Translations under genes and position numbers: made by a program
Source of the DNA: Clostridium fermenticellae
Lineage (GTDB): Bacteria > Bacillota > Clostridia > Clostridiales > Clostridiaceae
Length of the DNA stretch: 64,000 nt
Direction of reading: 5' to 3'
Assembly (NCBI RefSeq): GCF_003600355.1
Contig: NZ_CP032416.1
Span: forward strand, 2,314,183 to 2,378,182
The notes under the pieces: generated by a model
The model's input: the letters and a program-made list of their open reading frames with translations, nothing else
The model's database searches: none
Told to the model about the DNA's origin: nothing
Shown: positions 18,976 through 26,980 of the stretch, piece by piece
How the letters are laid out: every line of letters begins with the position of its first letter
Numbering within the stretch: position 1 is the stretch's first letter

Positions 18976-19015
18976 ATCTATCACTCCAATTTTAGTAATC
19001 ATTTAATATTATTTT

Positions 19016-19038
19016 CCCTTTTTTTATTTTTACTATCC
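19016..19038 (-). promoter_or_regulatory. Possible forespore-type promoter of gpr
   Basis: The minus strand has GGATA (19038-19034) and GGGAAAATAA starting at 19018, 15 bases apart, loosely like the sigma-F pattern GYATA, about 15, GGnnAnAnT. Several -10 positions do not match. Given mainly because gpr is a sigma-F/G gene in Bacillus. Confidence 0.3.
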
Positions 19039-19213
19039 ATAAATAATATAATTTTTATATAATATTTCACAATAAATACATATAGGGTTTTTATCAGAAG
19101 TTTAGCACTTAAAAAATTTTTAGGACGATAGTCCTTTGAATTATAAAGTCTTATGAATATTTACAGTAGAATTAATAGATTCCGATTTTCACTGGAAATT
19201 ATACGGAAAAAAT

Positions 19214-19275
19214 TTGCATAATAAAAGCATCCTTTTTATAATGGTTTTGCTAAAAACTAAAAATAAAAGGATGCT
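19214..19275 (+). promoter_or_regulatory. Transposase promoter overlapping a Shine-Dalgarno-sequestering hairpin
   Basis: TTGCAT (19214-19219), 17 bases, TATAAT (19237-19242) form a good promoter. AGCATCCTTTT (19226-19236) lies inside its spacer and is the exact complement of AAAAGGATGCT (19265-19275), which holds the transposase ribosome binding site (AAAGGA, ten bases before the ATG). A transcript from this promoter starts after the left arm and leaves the site free, whereas a transcript entering from outside contains both arms and can hide it. The same arrangement is at 32917-32978 in copy 2. Confidence 0.75.
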
Positions 19276-19281
19276 GATAAA

Positions 19282-20535
19282 ATGAGTAAAAGTTATTTGA
19301 AACAGCTACTCACTTATATTAACAGGGTATATGATATAGGTGAAAAAATCAATAGTTTAAAAAATAAAATAATAAAATCTCCAGCAAAAGTTTCAACAAT
19401 AGCTTTCGTAGTATTATTTGGATTCATGCTTCAAATAAGAAGTTTCAATAGATTAGAACATTGGATTGAAAAGAATAAATTTAAAAAGGTATTACCTAAA
19501 AATACTAAAATGCTACGCATTGACGCCGTTAGGCGTTTCTTGAATGATTTTGATCTTGATGGCTTAAAAAATATCAACAAGCACATAATAAAAACTACTG
19601 CGAAGAATAAAGTATTTAGAAATGGTACTATAGATGGTTTAAAGGTAGCTGCCATAGATGGTGTAGAACTATTTGACAGTATTAAAAAATCTTGTAACAA
19701 CTGCCTTACAAGGGTTGATAAAAATGGTATAACGCATCATTTTCACAGATCAGTAGTTTGTGCAATGGTTGGTTGTGATCCACATATTGTTTTAGATCAG
19801 GAAATGCTTGAATCCCAAAAAGATAGTTCAGGTAAAGATGAAGGAGAAATTACTGCCGGCAAACGTTTAATTAAAAAACTATATAAAAAATATCATCACT
19901 TTGCGGATATCATTGTAGCTGATGCTTTGTATTGTAATGCTACATGGATAAAAGAAGTACTCTCTATAGGAATGAATGCTGTAGTTAGAGTAAAAGATGA
20001 ACGTCTTCACATTGTAAAAGACGCATTAGCTTTATTTAAATGCCGTGAGGCAGATAAGAACTGGATTGTAAGAAAAAACACAAATATCTACACAAAGATT
20101 AAGGCATGGGAAGATGATAATTTTGAAATGTCTGATAAGGATATAAAAGTAAGGTTCTTGAGGTTTGTGGAAGAAATTCATACTGGAGACAGAATAGAGA
20201 TTAAAGAAGGATGGATCATAACAACAGATAAATTTACATCAGTAGAAAGCCTGTGGAAGATAATGCATAAAAGATGGGACATTGAAAATAATATATTTCA
20301 TCAACTGAAGACGGAATGGCATTTAGATCACTGTTTTCTTCATAGCCCTACGGGCGTAGAAACAGTTTTAATGTTTATAATAATAGCATTTAATTTAATG
20401 CAGTTATACTTTTTTAGGTGTATAAGGGGTTTTAGAGAAAAGAATATGCTTCAAATGGATATTATTGAAGATATAAAAGATGAAAGATTTACTATAGAAG
20501 ATAATTGGAATAACCCTATATTTGGAAAGACATAA
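19282..20535 (+). CDS. DDE transposase, IS4-like
   Basis: A 417-residue transposase. Probable catalytic residues are D126 (AIDGVELFDS), D214 (IIVADALYCNATW) and E335 in HKRWDIENNIFHQLKTEW, which resembles the YREK region of the IS4 family with one extra residue between E and K. The family call is therefore tentative. Transcription is from the element's own promoter, with a start at ATG after AAAGGATG. It differs from the second copy in one residue, S178 here against P178 there. No truncation is seen, so it could be active. Confidence 0.9.
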   Translation: MSKSYLKQLLTYINRVYDIGEKINSLKNKIIKSPAKVSTIAFVVLFGFMLQIRSFNRLEHWIEKNKFKKVLPKNTKMLRIDAVRRFLNDFDLDGLKNINKHIIKTTAKNKVFRNGTIDGLKVAAIDGVELFDSIKKSCNNCLTRVDKNGITHHFHRSVVCAMVGCDPHIVLDQEMLESQKDSSGKDEGEITAGKRLIKKLYKKYHHFADIIVADALYCNATWIKEVLSIGMNAVVRVKDERLHIVKDALALFKCREADKNWIVRKNTNIYTKIKAWEDDNFEMSDKDIKVRFLRFVEEIHTGDRIEIKEGWIITTDKFTSVESLWKIMHKRWDIENNIFHQLKTEWHLDHCFLHSPTGVETVLMFIIIAFNLMQLYFFRCIRGFREKNMLQMDIIEDIKDERFTIEDNWNNPIFGKT

Positions 20536-20723
20536 TTCAAAATTAAAACTGGAAATTGATTATATAAATTTATCGGGGTAAAGAGGTATTATAATTATTT
20601 TTTCGACCTAACGGTCTCCGGGCTTACCAGCCCTTTAAATAAATGTAATTGGATACAATTCCAGTAAAAATAAAATTTTTACTGGAATTTAGGTGCTAAA
20701 TCTCTGGGTTTTTATATAAATAC

Positions 20724-20752
20724 TTGAAGTAATAAAATTTTAATGTTATAAT
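20724..20752 (+). promoter_or_regulatory. Sigma-A promoter of rpsT
   Basis: TTGAAG (20724-20729), 17 bases, TATAAT (20747-20752). The insertion sequence ends at 20706, 17 bases upstream of the -35 box, so the promoter itself is intact. About 74 bases of leader precede rpsT, with a weak GC-containing stem around CCCCAAGG. Confidence 0.75.
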
Positions 20753-20832
20753 ATCATTTGTTAAATAGACGAAACTCACTAGCATTTCCCCAAGGCTGTT
20801 GAGACCTTATTAAAATATAAGGGGGTGAAATT

Positions 20833-21099
20833 ATGGCAAATATAAAATCAGCTAAAAAGAGAATTAAAGTTATAAACAAAAAAACTCTTCAAAACAAAAT
20901 AATAAAATCAGCACTAAAAACTGCTATAAAGAAGTTCTTAGTTGCAGTTGACGCTAAAAATGTTGAAGAAGCTAAGACTACTTTTGTAACTGCTGCTAAA
21001 TCTTTAGATATGGCTGCATCAAAAGGAGTAATACATAAAAATAAGGCTGCAAGAAACAAATCAAGATTAGCATCAAAATTAAACAGCTTAGGTGCTTAA
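20833..21099 (+). CDS. rpsT: 30S ribosomal protein bS20
   Basis: An 88-residue basic protein with the bS20 signature: [22 protein letters not shown] at the start and [25 protein letters not shown] at the end. It binds 16S rRNA early in small-subunit assembly. AAGGGGGTG precedes the ATG. It is one of only three genuine plus-strand genes in the window, transcribed convergently with holA and sharing a terminator region with it. Same neighbourhood (holA, rpsT, gpr) as in Bacillus. Confidence 0.97.
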   Translation: MANIKSAKKRIKVINKKTLQNKIIKSALKTAIKKFLVAVDAKNVEEAKTTFVTAAKSLDMAASKGVIHKNKAARNKSRLASKLNSLGA

Positions 21100-21100
21100 T

Positions 21101-21135
21101 AAATAAACCGGTTTTTGACCGGTTATTTATTTTTC
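21101..21135 (+). terminator. Terminator of rpsT
   Basis: A stem built on AATAAACCGGT and ACCGGTTATTT (one-base bulge) is followed by TATTTTTC on the plus strand. It overlaps the last codons of holA, and its A-rich left flank may let it work in both directions. Confidence 0.75.
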
Positions 21136-22176
21136 ATAGACGATAGAATTTATTATGAGCAATTCCATTTCAGTTTTAGGATCTATTGTTGAACTTTTTA
21201 TTCTCTCCTCTGCAGTAAGGCATAAATTTATAGCATTTTTCAATTGTTTGAATGTGAATTTTTTACTTTGTGCAACATTAATTTCATAAGCATAATCAGA
21301 TCTCATATTAAGTTCTCGCATTATATTTTGCTTTTTCTCTTTATAATGAAGCATAATTTTAAGTTCAAGTAACTTATAAAACTGTTTTTCTATCATATTC
21401 AAAATATATGGTATCTTCTCTCCCTTATATATAAGTTCATTTAAAACCTGTATTGATTCTTTTATCTTTTTATTTGCTATAGGGTTTGTCAAATCAAATA
21501 TATCATCATAATTATTTTTGAAAAAAAGAACCTTTATATCATCTTTTGTTATTGGCTCATCTAAAACATAGCAGCATAACTTCTCAACTTCATTTTCTAA
21601 AATATTCAAATCATTTTCTTTAAGAAGACTGCAAAATATACGAAGTTCGACTCTTCCGATCTGCTTTCCTCTTAATTCAAACATCTCTTTTACTCTAGAC
21701 TCCAGCTGATATCCCTTTATCTTATCTGCCCTAACCACACATATTTTTTTATCCAATTTATAAATTCTCTTACCAGGTTTGTCTCTTTTGCTTTTAAAAA
21801 TATCATAAAATATAAGTATACAGTGATCTGGAACATCACTAAGATAATTATAAATGCATTTAAATGCATTTTCTCCATGAAGCTTTGGATTCCCTGACTT
21901 ATCATCATTTAAGAAAGATGCCCTATAGACAAGCACAACTTTTTTACTCGACATAAGTGGCATCGTTTCACATGCATTTATAACAGGCTCAAAACTATCA
22001 ATAAATGTTCCATCAAACTCCTCATAATTTAAGTCTCTAAAGTTTTTATCAACGTTCATATCAACTATGTAATTTACAGTATCTTTTATAAGCTTTTCAT
22101 CACTTCCGCATAAGAGATAACAATTTTCAGCTTTACCATTTTTTAAATTTTCATTTAATGTAAATATATCTATCAA
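21127..22176 (-). CDS. holA: DNA polymerase III delta subunit
   Basis: A 349-residue clamp-loader subunit: ENCYLLCGSDEKLIKDTVNYIV near the N-terminus, then CETMPLMSSKKVVLVYRASF, an AAA-type fold without a functional P-loop, and the C-terminal collar domain with MRSDYAYEINVAQSKKF and LCLTAEERIKSSTIDP. It opens the beta clamp. It starts at TTG with AAGGAG nine bases upstream. It follows comEC by 20 bases and is probably co-transcribed with it. Confidence 0.93.
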   Translation of the reverse strand: MIDIFTLNENLKNGKAENCYLLCGSDEKLIKDTVNYIVDMNVDKNFRDLNYEEFDGTFIDSFEPVINACETMPLMSSKKVVLVYRASFLNDDKSGNPKLHGENAFKCIYNYLSDVPDHCILIFYDIFKSKRDKPGKRIYKLDKKICVVRADKIKGYQLESRVKEMFELRGKQIGRVELRIFCSLLKENDLNILENEVEKLCCYVLDEPITKDDIKVLFFKNNYDDIFDLTNPIANKKIKESIQVLNELIYKGEKIPYILNMIEKQFYKLLELKIMLHYKEKKQNIMRELNMRSDYAYEINVAQSKKFTFKQLKNAINLCLTAEERIKSSTIDPKTEMELLIINSIVYEK

Positions 22177-22196
22177 AATTTACACTCCTTATTGGC

Positions 22197-23915
22197 TTAA
22201 TCAAAAGCAAATATTCTATCGAATATTATAACATATAAATTATAATCTTCCTCATAATCATACCCCATATATTCATCTTGGTTTTTAATTTTTCTTTTCT
22301 TTAAATCTTTAAAATAACATTTAGATCCATCCTTATTTATTTCAAGACTTATATTATCCGGTGAATTTGAAACAACTTTCAAATAAAATTTTTTATCTAT
22401 TTTTATTCTATCCAGGGGTTTAATATTTGTTACCACCCTATCTACTTTTATATGGTCCTTAACATTTATAAAATTTCTTACTTTTCCATACGTATCACCA
22501 CACAGCATTACATCTTTATTTTTATACTTTATAATTACACTCTGACCTTCTTCAAATCTAAAACTGTATATTTGCGGGAAAAGGCTGTAATTTTGAATTA
22601 ACATAGCAACAATCATAAAGAAAGGAATATATTTAAAAGCTATATGTCCGTGTTTAAAAAGCATATAACTTACAAACATAACAGTTAGTGCTATTCCATC
22701 TACATATGTCAAATAACTCATATCCGGACAATAATTTAGAAGTATATGATTGGCTCCATATAATGCAGTCATTACTACATTTATACATAAACATAATATC
22801 TTAAAAACAATATCCACTCTATACACAAATATTGCTGCATTTCCGAGTACAACTATAACTGAATATATTGGAAGTAAAAATATGTTTCCCAGTATAAAAC
22901 CGCTGCTGAAGTTTTTAATTGTAAATGCAATATACGGAATTGAAAAAATCTGTGAACTTAGAGTCACACTTAAAGATTCGTTTAATTTCTCCGGTAACTT
23001 TATAAATATCTTTAAAAAATCCTTATAAAATAAAAGTATACCGAGTGTAGCCGTAACTGACAACATAAAACCTATATCAGATACATAATAAGGTTTTAAT
23101 ATGAGAATAATCAGTGCAGATAAACTTAATGACGATACATTGTCATAGTTCTTGAACACTACCTTTGAAAATTTAAATATAAATATCATTATAAAAGCTC
23201 TTAAAGTTGCTGCTTGAGCTCCTGTAAACAATACATACAGTGCAGAAAAAAATACTGCTAATTTAAGTCCAATTATATTCTCTAAAAGCTTATATATAAT
23301 AGCCATATGAAATCCAGATACACTTATTGCATGAAATACACCGAGTTTTTTAAAATCAGATTTCTGTGCTTTTGACAGGTACGTGGTATCTCCATAACAA
23401 AGTGACATTAAAAGAGCGGATTTTTCCTCTCCAATACTTTTAGTAAGTTTATAATAAAGCTTCCGTTTTAAATCATACATATTATATACAAAATCATGTT
23501 CTAGAACCTTGTAGTTCTTTACATTATAAATTCCAACTATACCCTTAGTATAAGCACCTTTGCTTTCAAAGTCACCACTTGCAAAAACTTTATCTCCTAT
23601 TTGAATTTTATTTATACCTTTTAAGATAATCTTTCTTTCCCTATAATTTCCAATATAATAATATCCTTTTTTATCGATCACGCGCATAACTGCATTTTGA
23701 GGTACCCTTAAATTAAAATATATAATAAAGCTAATACTTCCAATAAGCATAAATGCACTGCATATAATAAAAAATTCTTTATCAATTGTAAAAAATAATA
23801 TTGTAAAAAAAGATGCAGCCAAAACTGCACCTAAGAATATATTTTCAAATGATAATAATACTGACAGACATCCTGTAAAAACAGAGATTGCATAATAGAC
23901 TAAAGGTCTTTTCAT
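22197..23915 (-). CDS. comEC: ComEC/Rec2-type DNA uptake channel with degenerate C-terminal domain
   Basis: A 572-residue membrane protein. An N-terminal helical pair is followed by an OB-like external segment (GIYNVKNYKVLEHDF). The competence domain has LMSLCYGDTTYLSKAQKSDFKKLG, FHAISVSGFHMAIIY and LRAFIMIFIFKFSKVVFKNYD, with about seven membrane helices. Full-length ComEC ends in a metallo-beta-lactamase-like nuclease domain. Here the last 130 residues keep only FRFEEGQSVIIKYKNKDVML and have no HxHxDH motif. The start is the ATG at 23915 after GGGGAGG; the frame opens six bases earlier at TTG. It transports single-stranded DNA in transformation; whether it works here is open. Confidence 0.85.
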   Translation of the reverse strand: MKRPLVYYAISVFTGCLSVLLSFENIFLGAVLAASFFTILFFTIDKEFFIICSAFMLIGSISFIIYFNLRVPQNAVMRVIDKKGYYYIGNYRERKIILKGINKIQIGDKVFASGDFESKGAYTKGIVGIYNVKNYKVLEHDFVYNMYDLKRKLYYKLTKSIGEEKSALLMSLCYGDTTYLSKAQKSDFKKLGVFHAISVSGFHMAIIYKLLENIIGLKLAVFFSALYVLFTGAQAATLRAFIMIFIFKFSKVVFKNYDNVSSLSLSALIILILKPYYVSDIGFMLSVTATLGILLFYKDFLKIFIKLPEKLNESLSVTLSSQIFSIPYIAFTIKNFSSGFILGNIFLLPIYSVIVVLGNAAIFVYRVDIVFKILCLCINVVMTALYGANHILLNYCPDMSYLTYVDGIALTVMFVSYMLFKHGHIAFKYIPFFMIVAMLIQNYSLFPQIYSFRFEEGQSVIIKYKNKDVMLCGDTYGKVRNFINVKDHIKVDRVVTNIKPLDRIKIDKKFYLKVVSNSPDNISLEINKDGSKCYFKDLKKRKIKNQDEYMGYDYEEDYNLYVIIFDRIFAFD

Positions 23916-23957
23916 AATCAAAACCTCCCCTTAGAATATTATCCAATTCTATTGAAA

Positions 23958-26561
23958 TTAGTCATATTCATAATCACCATTTTTTTCAAATTTATAAAAC
24001 AACATCACCACAAACCATATAAGTGACAATATTATGACATTTCTTATATTAGTTTTATCATTCACAATAAAGATTCCAACTGGAATCATAATAATTATCT
24101 GAAGTAGTATATTTATTAAAAGTAATAAATTTGAAAATTTATTGCTAAAAAATGCTCTATTTGAAAAGCTCATTGAAAACAGCACAGAATATATATTTAG
24201 TATGAAAAATGATAACATTTGAGCTACTTCATTTCCATGACTATATGAGACTCTAAATATAATTAAAGCTGACACGCATGTTAAAATTGAGTTTAAGATA
24301 ATAAAACTCATTCTATTAGAAAGAATATCTCTATTAATAATTGAATATGATAATAAATTGTTTTCACTTTGATAATTAAGTATAATAGAAACAGCTGATA
24401 TCATCATTATTATATTATTGAACCAAATACCTTCTTCAACTATAAATGGCATATTATAACCATATATTCCAGTTATAGTACTGAAAAGCAACATGCTTAA
24501 ACTACAACTCATTATATAAACAATTATTTTACTTACTGAATTTACTACTTTTCTTGAATCCTCAAGTATATCAAGCAAGTTTTTATAATTTATATTAGTT
24601 GCAAACACATCTGAAAGCTTTTTAATAACACCAATATTAGAATTTGTTATTCCTAAATTTGCAGCTTTTAAACACGGCAAATCTATAATTTTAGAGCCTG
24701 TAACTGCCACTGTATATCCATAGTGCTTTAAATTTTTAACTATACTAATTTTATGTTTTGCACTTATTTTTGAAAATATCCCCATCTTGTTAACTATGCG
24801 TTCAAACTCATCCTTTTTCATATTATCTATTTCAATTCCAGACAATATCTGCTGTATTCTAGATATCACACCAAGCTTTTTGCCAAAAGCATATGCCGTA
24901 AGTTTACCATCTTCTGTTACAATTATAGGCTTTACATTTAAAAAGTTACCCTGTTCAACTGCATAGTAGGCATCACTTTTTATAACACTTTCAAATCCTA
25001 TCAACCCAACAAACACCATATTACTCTCAATATTTTCTTCTAAACTAGGTTCATAATTGAAATTTCTATACGCAAGTCCCATAACACTTAGAGTATCATT
25101 AGACATTTTCATATCTGCATTTCTTATTGAATTAATATCATCTTCTGTTATTTCAACCTCTACTCCATTTTTTAATATACGTGTACACCTGTTCAAAATT
25201 GAATCAACTGAACCCTTCATATGAGCTCTAAAATTTTTATCAACCTTATTTATGCTTGTCATTATACTCCTATCCGTATCAAATGGTATAACATCTGATC
25301 TAACCTTCTCATCTTCTAATTTTATAGTGTCTATACCAAGCTTAATTCCAAGGTCATAAAGTGAAATTTCCATCAGATCATCTCTAGGATTAACAAACTC
25401 GCCATTTGATGATACTATAGTATCATTACAGAGTAGTGCTATATCCAAAATCCTTTTTAAGGATCTATCCTCATCTTCGTACTTTATTTTCATCAGGCGT
25501 TCATCATATCTATCTATTATAGTATTATCAACATACACTTTACTGACATACATTTTCTCATCAGAAAAAGCACCAACCTTATCAGTGCAAAAAGCATTGA
25601 CAGATGAAAACTTCTCTATAGTAAATAAACTTTTGAAAATCATACCTTTTTTTCTCATTTGATTTAGAATCACAAAAGATAAGATAGTTAAAACAATCAT
25701 CATACTCTGTGGTAGTGAATTTAAAAAAATTATTGCTATTGAATTTATACTATCATTTAAGTTTCGCTTATTAAATATACCTATTATTATATTAATTAAT
25801 ACACCACCTAAAACAAATATACCAAAAAAATTTAAGATTTCATTGATTCTTTGCTCAAATGACTTTTCTTCAGTTGTTTCATCTAAAAAAAGTTTTATAA
25901 CCTTTCCAATTTGAGTATTATTCCCCGTAAATATTACAATACCTGTGCCATTTCCTGTTATAATCTTTGAACCCTTAAACATAATATTTTTCATATCTGA
26001 TAATTTTAGATACTTATCTTCTATTTTAGTTTCATATTTTTCACATATAAATTTTTCACCTGTAACATACACTTCATTTGTCCTTAAATTGTTACTCTCT
26101 ACAATTCTTAAATCGGCAGGTACAACTTGTCCTTTTTCAAATACAACTATATCGCCTACTACTAATTCATCTATTGGAATATTAAAAAAAGAACCATTTC
26201 GCATAACTTTTGCATAACCAGTATTAAATTTTTTTAGTTCTTTCAAATTCTTATCACTATTATGCTCTTCTATAACCACACATAATGTATTTATTATAAT
26301 TACACAAAGTGCTATAATACCGTTTGCATATTGTCCAATATAAAAAAACATAATATCAGAAATAAGCATGAGTAACATCCAAAGCTGTCTTATCTGTTTT
26401 ATAAATAAGATAATTACCCCTCTAATATCCGGTATAATTATCTTATTATCACCATATTTATCTCTACAATATTTCACCTGTATATCGTTTAAGCCAAAGT
26501 TTATATTACTACCAAGTTTTTTTACAATATCATTCCACGGTTTGCCATACCACTCAAACAT
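23958..26561 (-). CDS. P-type ATPase homologue with degenerate catalytic motifs (probable pseudoenzyme)
   Basis: An 867-residue protein with the full layout of a P2-type cation pump: N-terminal cytoplasmic segment, two helices, actuator domain, two helices, P and N domains, then about six C-terminal helices. The motifs are changed: TGES reads TGEK (167-170), the M4 PEGLP reads SLPQS (282-286), DKTGTLT reads DKVGAFS (327-333), KGA reads KGS (449-451), MITGD reads IVTED (547-551) and TGDGVND reads TGSKIID (621-627). The phosphorylatable aspartate D327 remains, but the first aspartate of TGDGVND, needed for magnesium, is lost. The frame is intact and of normal length, so it is conserved as protein rather than decaying. 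It lies between the tRNA-Sec gene and comEC. Confidence 0.85.
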   Translation of the reverse strand: MFEWYGKPWNDIVKKLGSNINFGLNDIQVKYCRDKYGDNKIIIPDIRGVIILFIKQIRQLWMLLMLISDIMFFYIGQYANGIIALCVIIINTLCVVIEEHNSDKNLKELKKFNTGYAKVMRNGSFFNIPIDELVVGDIVVFEKGQVVPADLRIVESNNLRTNEVYVTGEKFICEKYETKIEDKYLKLSDMKNIMFKGSKIITGNGTGIVIFTGNNTQIGKVIKLFLDETTEEKSFEQRINEILNFFGIFVLGGVLINIIIGIFNKRNLNDSINSIAIIFLNSLPQSMMIVLTILSFVILNQMRKKGMIFKSLFTIEKFSSVNAFCTDKVGAFSDEKMYVSKVYVDNTIIDRYDERLMKIKYEDEDRSLKRILDIALLCNDTIVSSNGEFVNPRDDLMEISLYDLGIKLGIDTIKLEDEKVRSDVIPFDTDRSIMTSINKVDKNFRAHMKGSVDSILNRCTRILKNGVEVEITEDDINSIRNADMKMSNDTLSVMGLAYRNFNYEPSLEENIESNMVFVGLIGFESVIKSDAYYAVEQGNFLNVKPIIVTEDGKLTAYAFGKKLGVISRIQQILSGIEIDNMKKDEFERIVNKMGIFSKISAKHKISIVKNLKHYGYTVAVTGSKIIDLPCLKAANLGITNSNIGVIKKLSDVFATNINYKNLLDILEDSRKVVNSVSKIIVYIMSCSLSMLLFSTITGIYGYNMPFIVEEGIWFNNIIMMISAVSIILNYQSENNLLSYSIINRDILSNRMSFIILNSILTCVSALIIFRVSYSHGNEVAQMLSFFILNIYSVLFSMSFSNRAFFSNKFSNLLLLINILLQIIIMIPVGIFIVNDKTNIRNVIILSLIWFVVMLFYKFEKNGDYEYD

Positions 26562-26765
26562 ACATTAAGTCTCACCTTTCCACAAAATCTTCATTAGTTA
26601 ATAATAATTTCTGTCATATTTTATAATATCATAATCATTCATTACTTTTTAATTCTCGTATTTCATTAAAAAGACTTTAATAACTACAACCCTTTTTTCT
26701 CTGGCAGATTACTACTATTCTTCTCTTGAAAATTTTAAAAGTAGCCTACCAGTTTTAAGTAATAA

Positions 26766-26809
26766 AAAAGGATCCTTACAGTAAGTACAAAAACCATAAA
26801 AATCCTTTT
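26766..26809 (-). terminator. Possible terminator after tRNA-Sec
   Basis: An 8-bp stem (AAAAGGAT with ATCCTTTT) encloses a loop containing a smaller CTTAC/GTAAG stem and is followed on the minus strand by TTTATT. It lies 37 bases beyond the 3' end of tRNA-Sec. The rest of the 284-base spacer 26562-26845 shows nothing else I can support. Confidence 0.45.
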
Positions 26810-26845
26810 AAATATATAGTTAAACCAACGTTTTAAATTCTACTT

Positions 26846-26942
26846 TGGCGGGAATATGTGGGAATCGAACCCACCCGTCATGGTCTTAGCACGGCAGCTC
26901 GGTTTTGAAGACCGGCAGGCACACCAGCACCTATCTATCCCC
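26846..26942 (-). tRNA. selC: tRNA-Sec (UCA)
   Basis: A 97-base tRNA including an encoded CCA. The anticodon TCA (complement of 26906-26908) sits in the loop CTTCAAA between CCGGT/ACCG arms. The long variable arm (about 26874-26898, CTGCCGTGCTAAGACCATGACGG region) and the T arm GTGGGTTCGATTCCCAC are clear. The length, long extra arm and UCA anticodon identify tRNA-Sec. It follows selB by 38 bases on the same strand and is likely co-transcribed with selD-selA-selB. Confidence 0.96.
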
Positions 26943-26980
26943 ATATAAATAATACTATAACATTATATCACATTAATTTA

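Larger units (their letters stand above)
19095..20706 (+). mobile_element. Insertion sequence copy 1 (1612 bp, IS4-like)
   Basis: The ends were set by comparing this copy with the inverted copy at 31486-33097: identity starts at CAGAAGTTTAGCACTT and ends at AGGTGCTAAATCTCTG. These are imperfect 16-bp terminal inverted repeats (13 matches). A 9-bp target duplication GGTTTTTAT flanks it (19086-19094 and 20707-20715). It carries one transposase gene, about 187 bases of leader and about 171 bases of 3' region with a 14-bp stem at 20657-20689. The two copies have equal length and a few substitutions, so at least one moved recently. It lies between divergently oriented gpr and rpsT. Confidence 0.95.

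Noticed and set aside
19431-19700. Antisense 89-residue frame inside both transposase genes as an overlapping regulator.
   Set aside because: It is present in both copies only because the copies are nearly identical, and it has no start signals.
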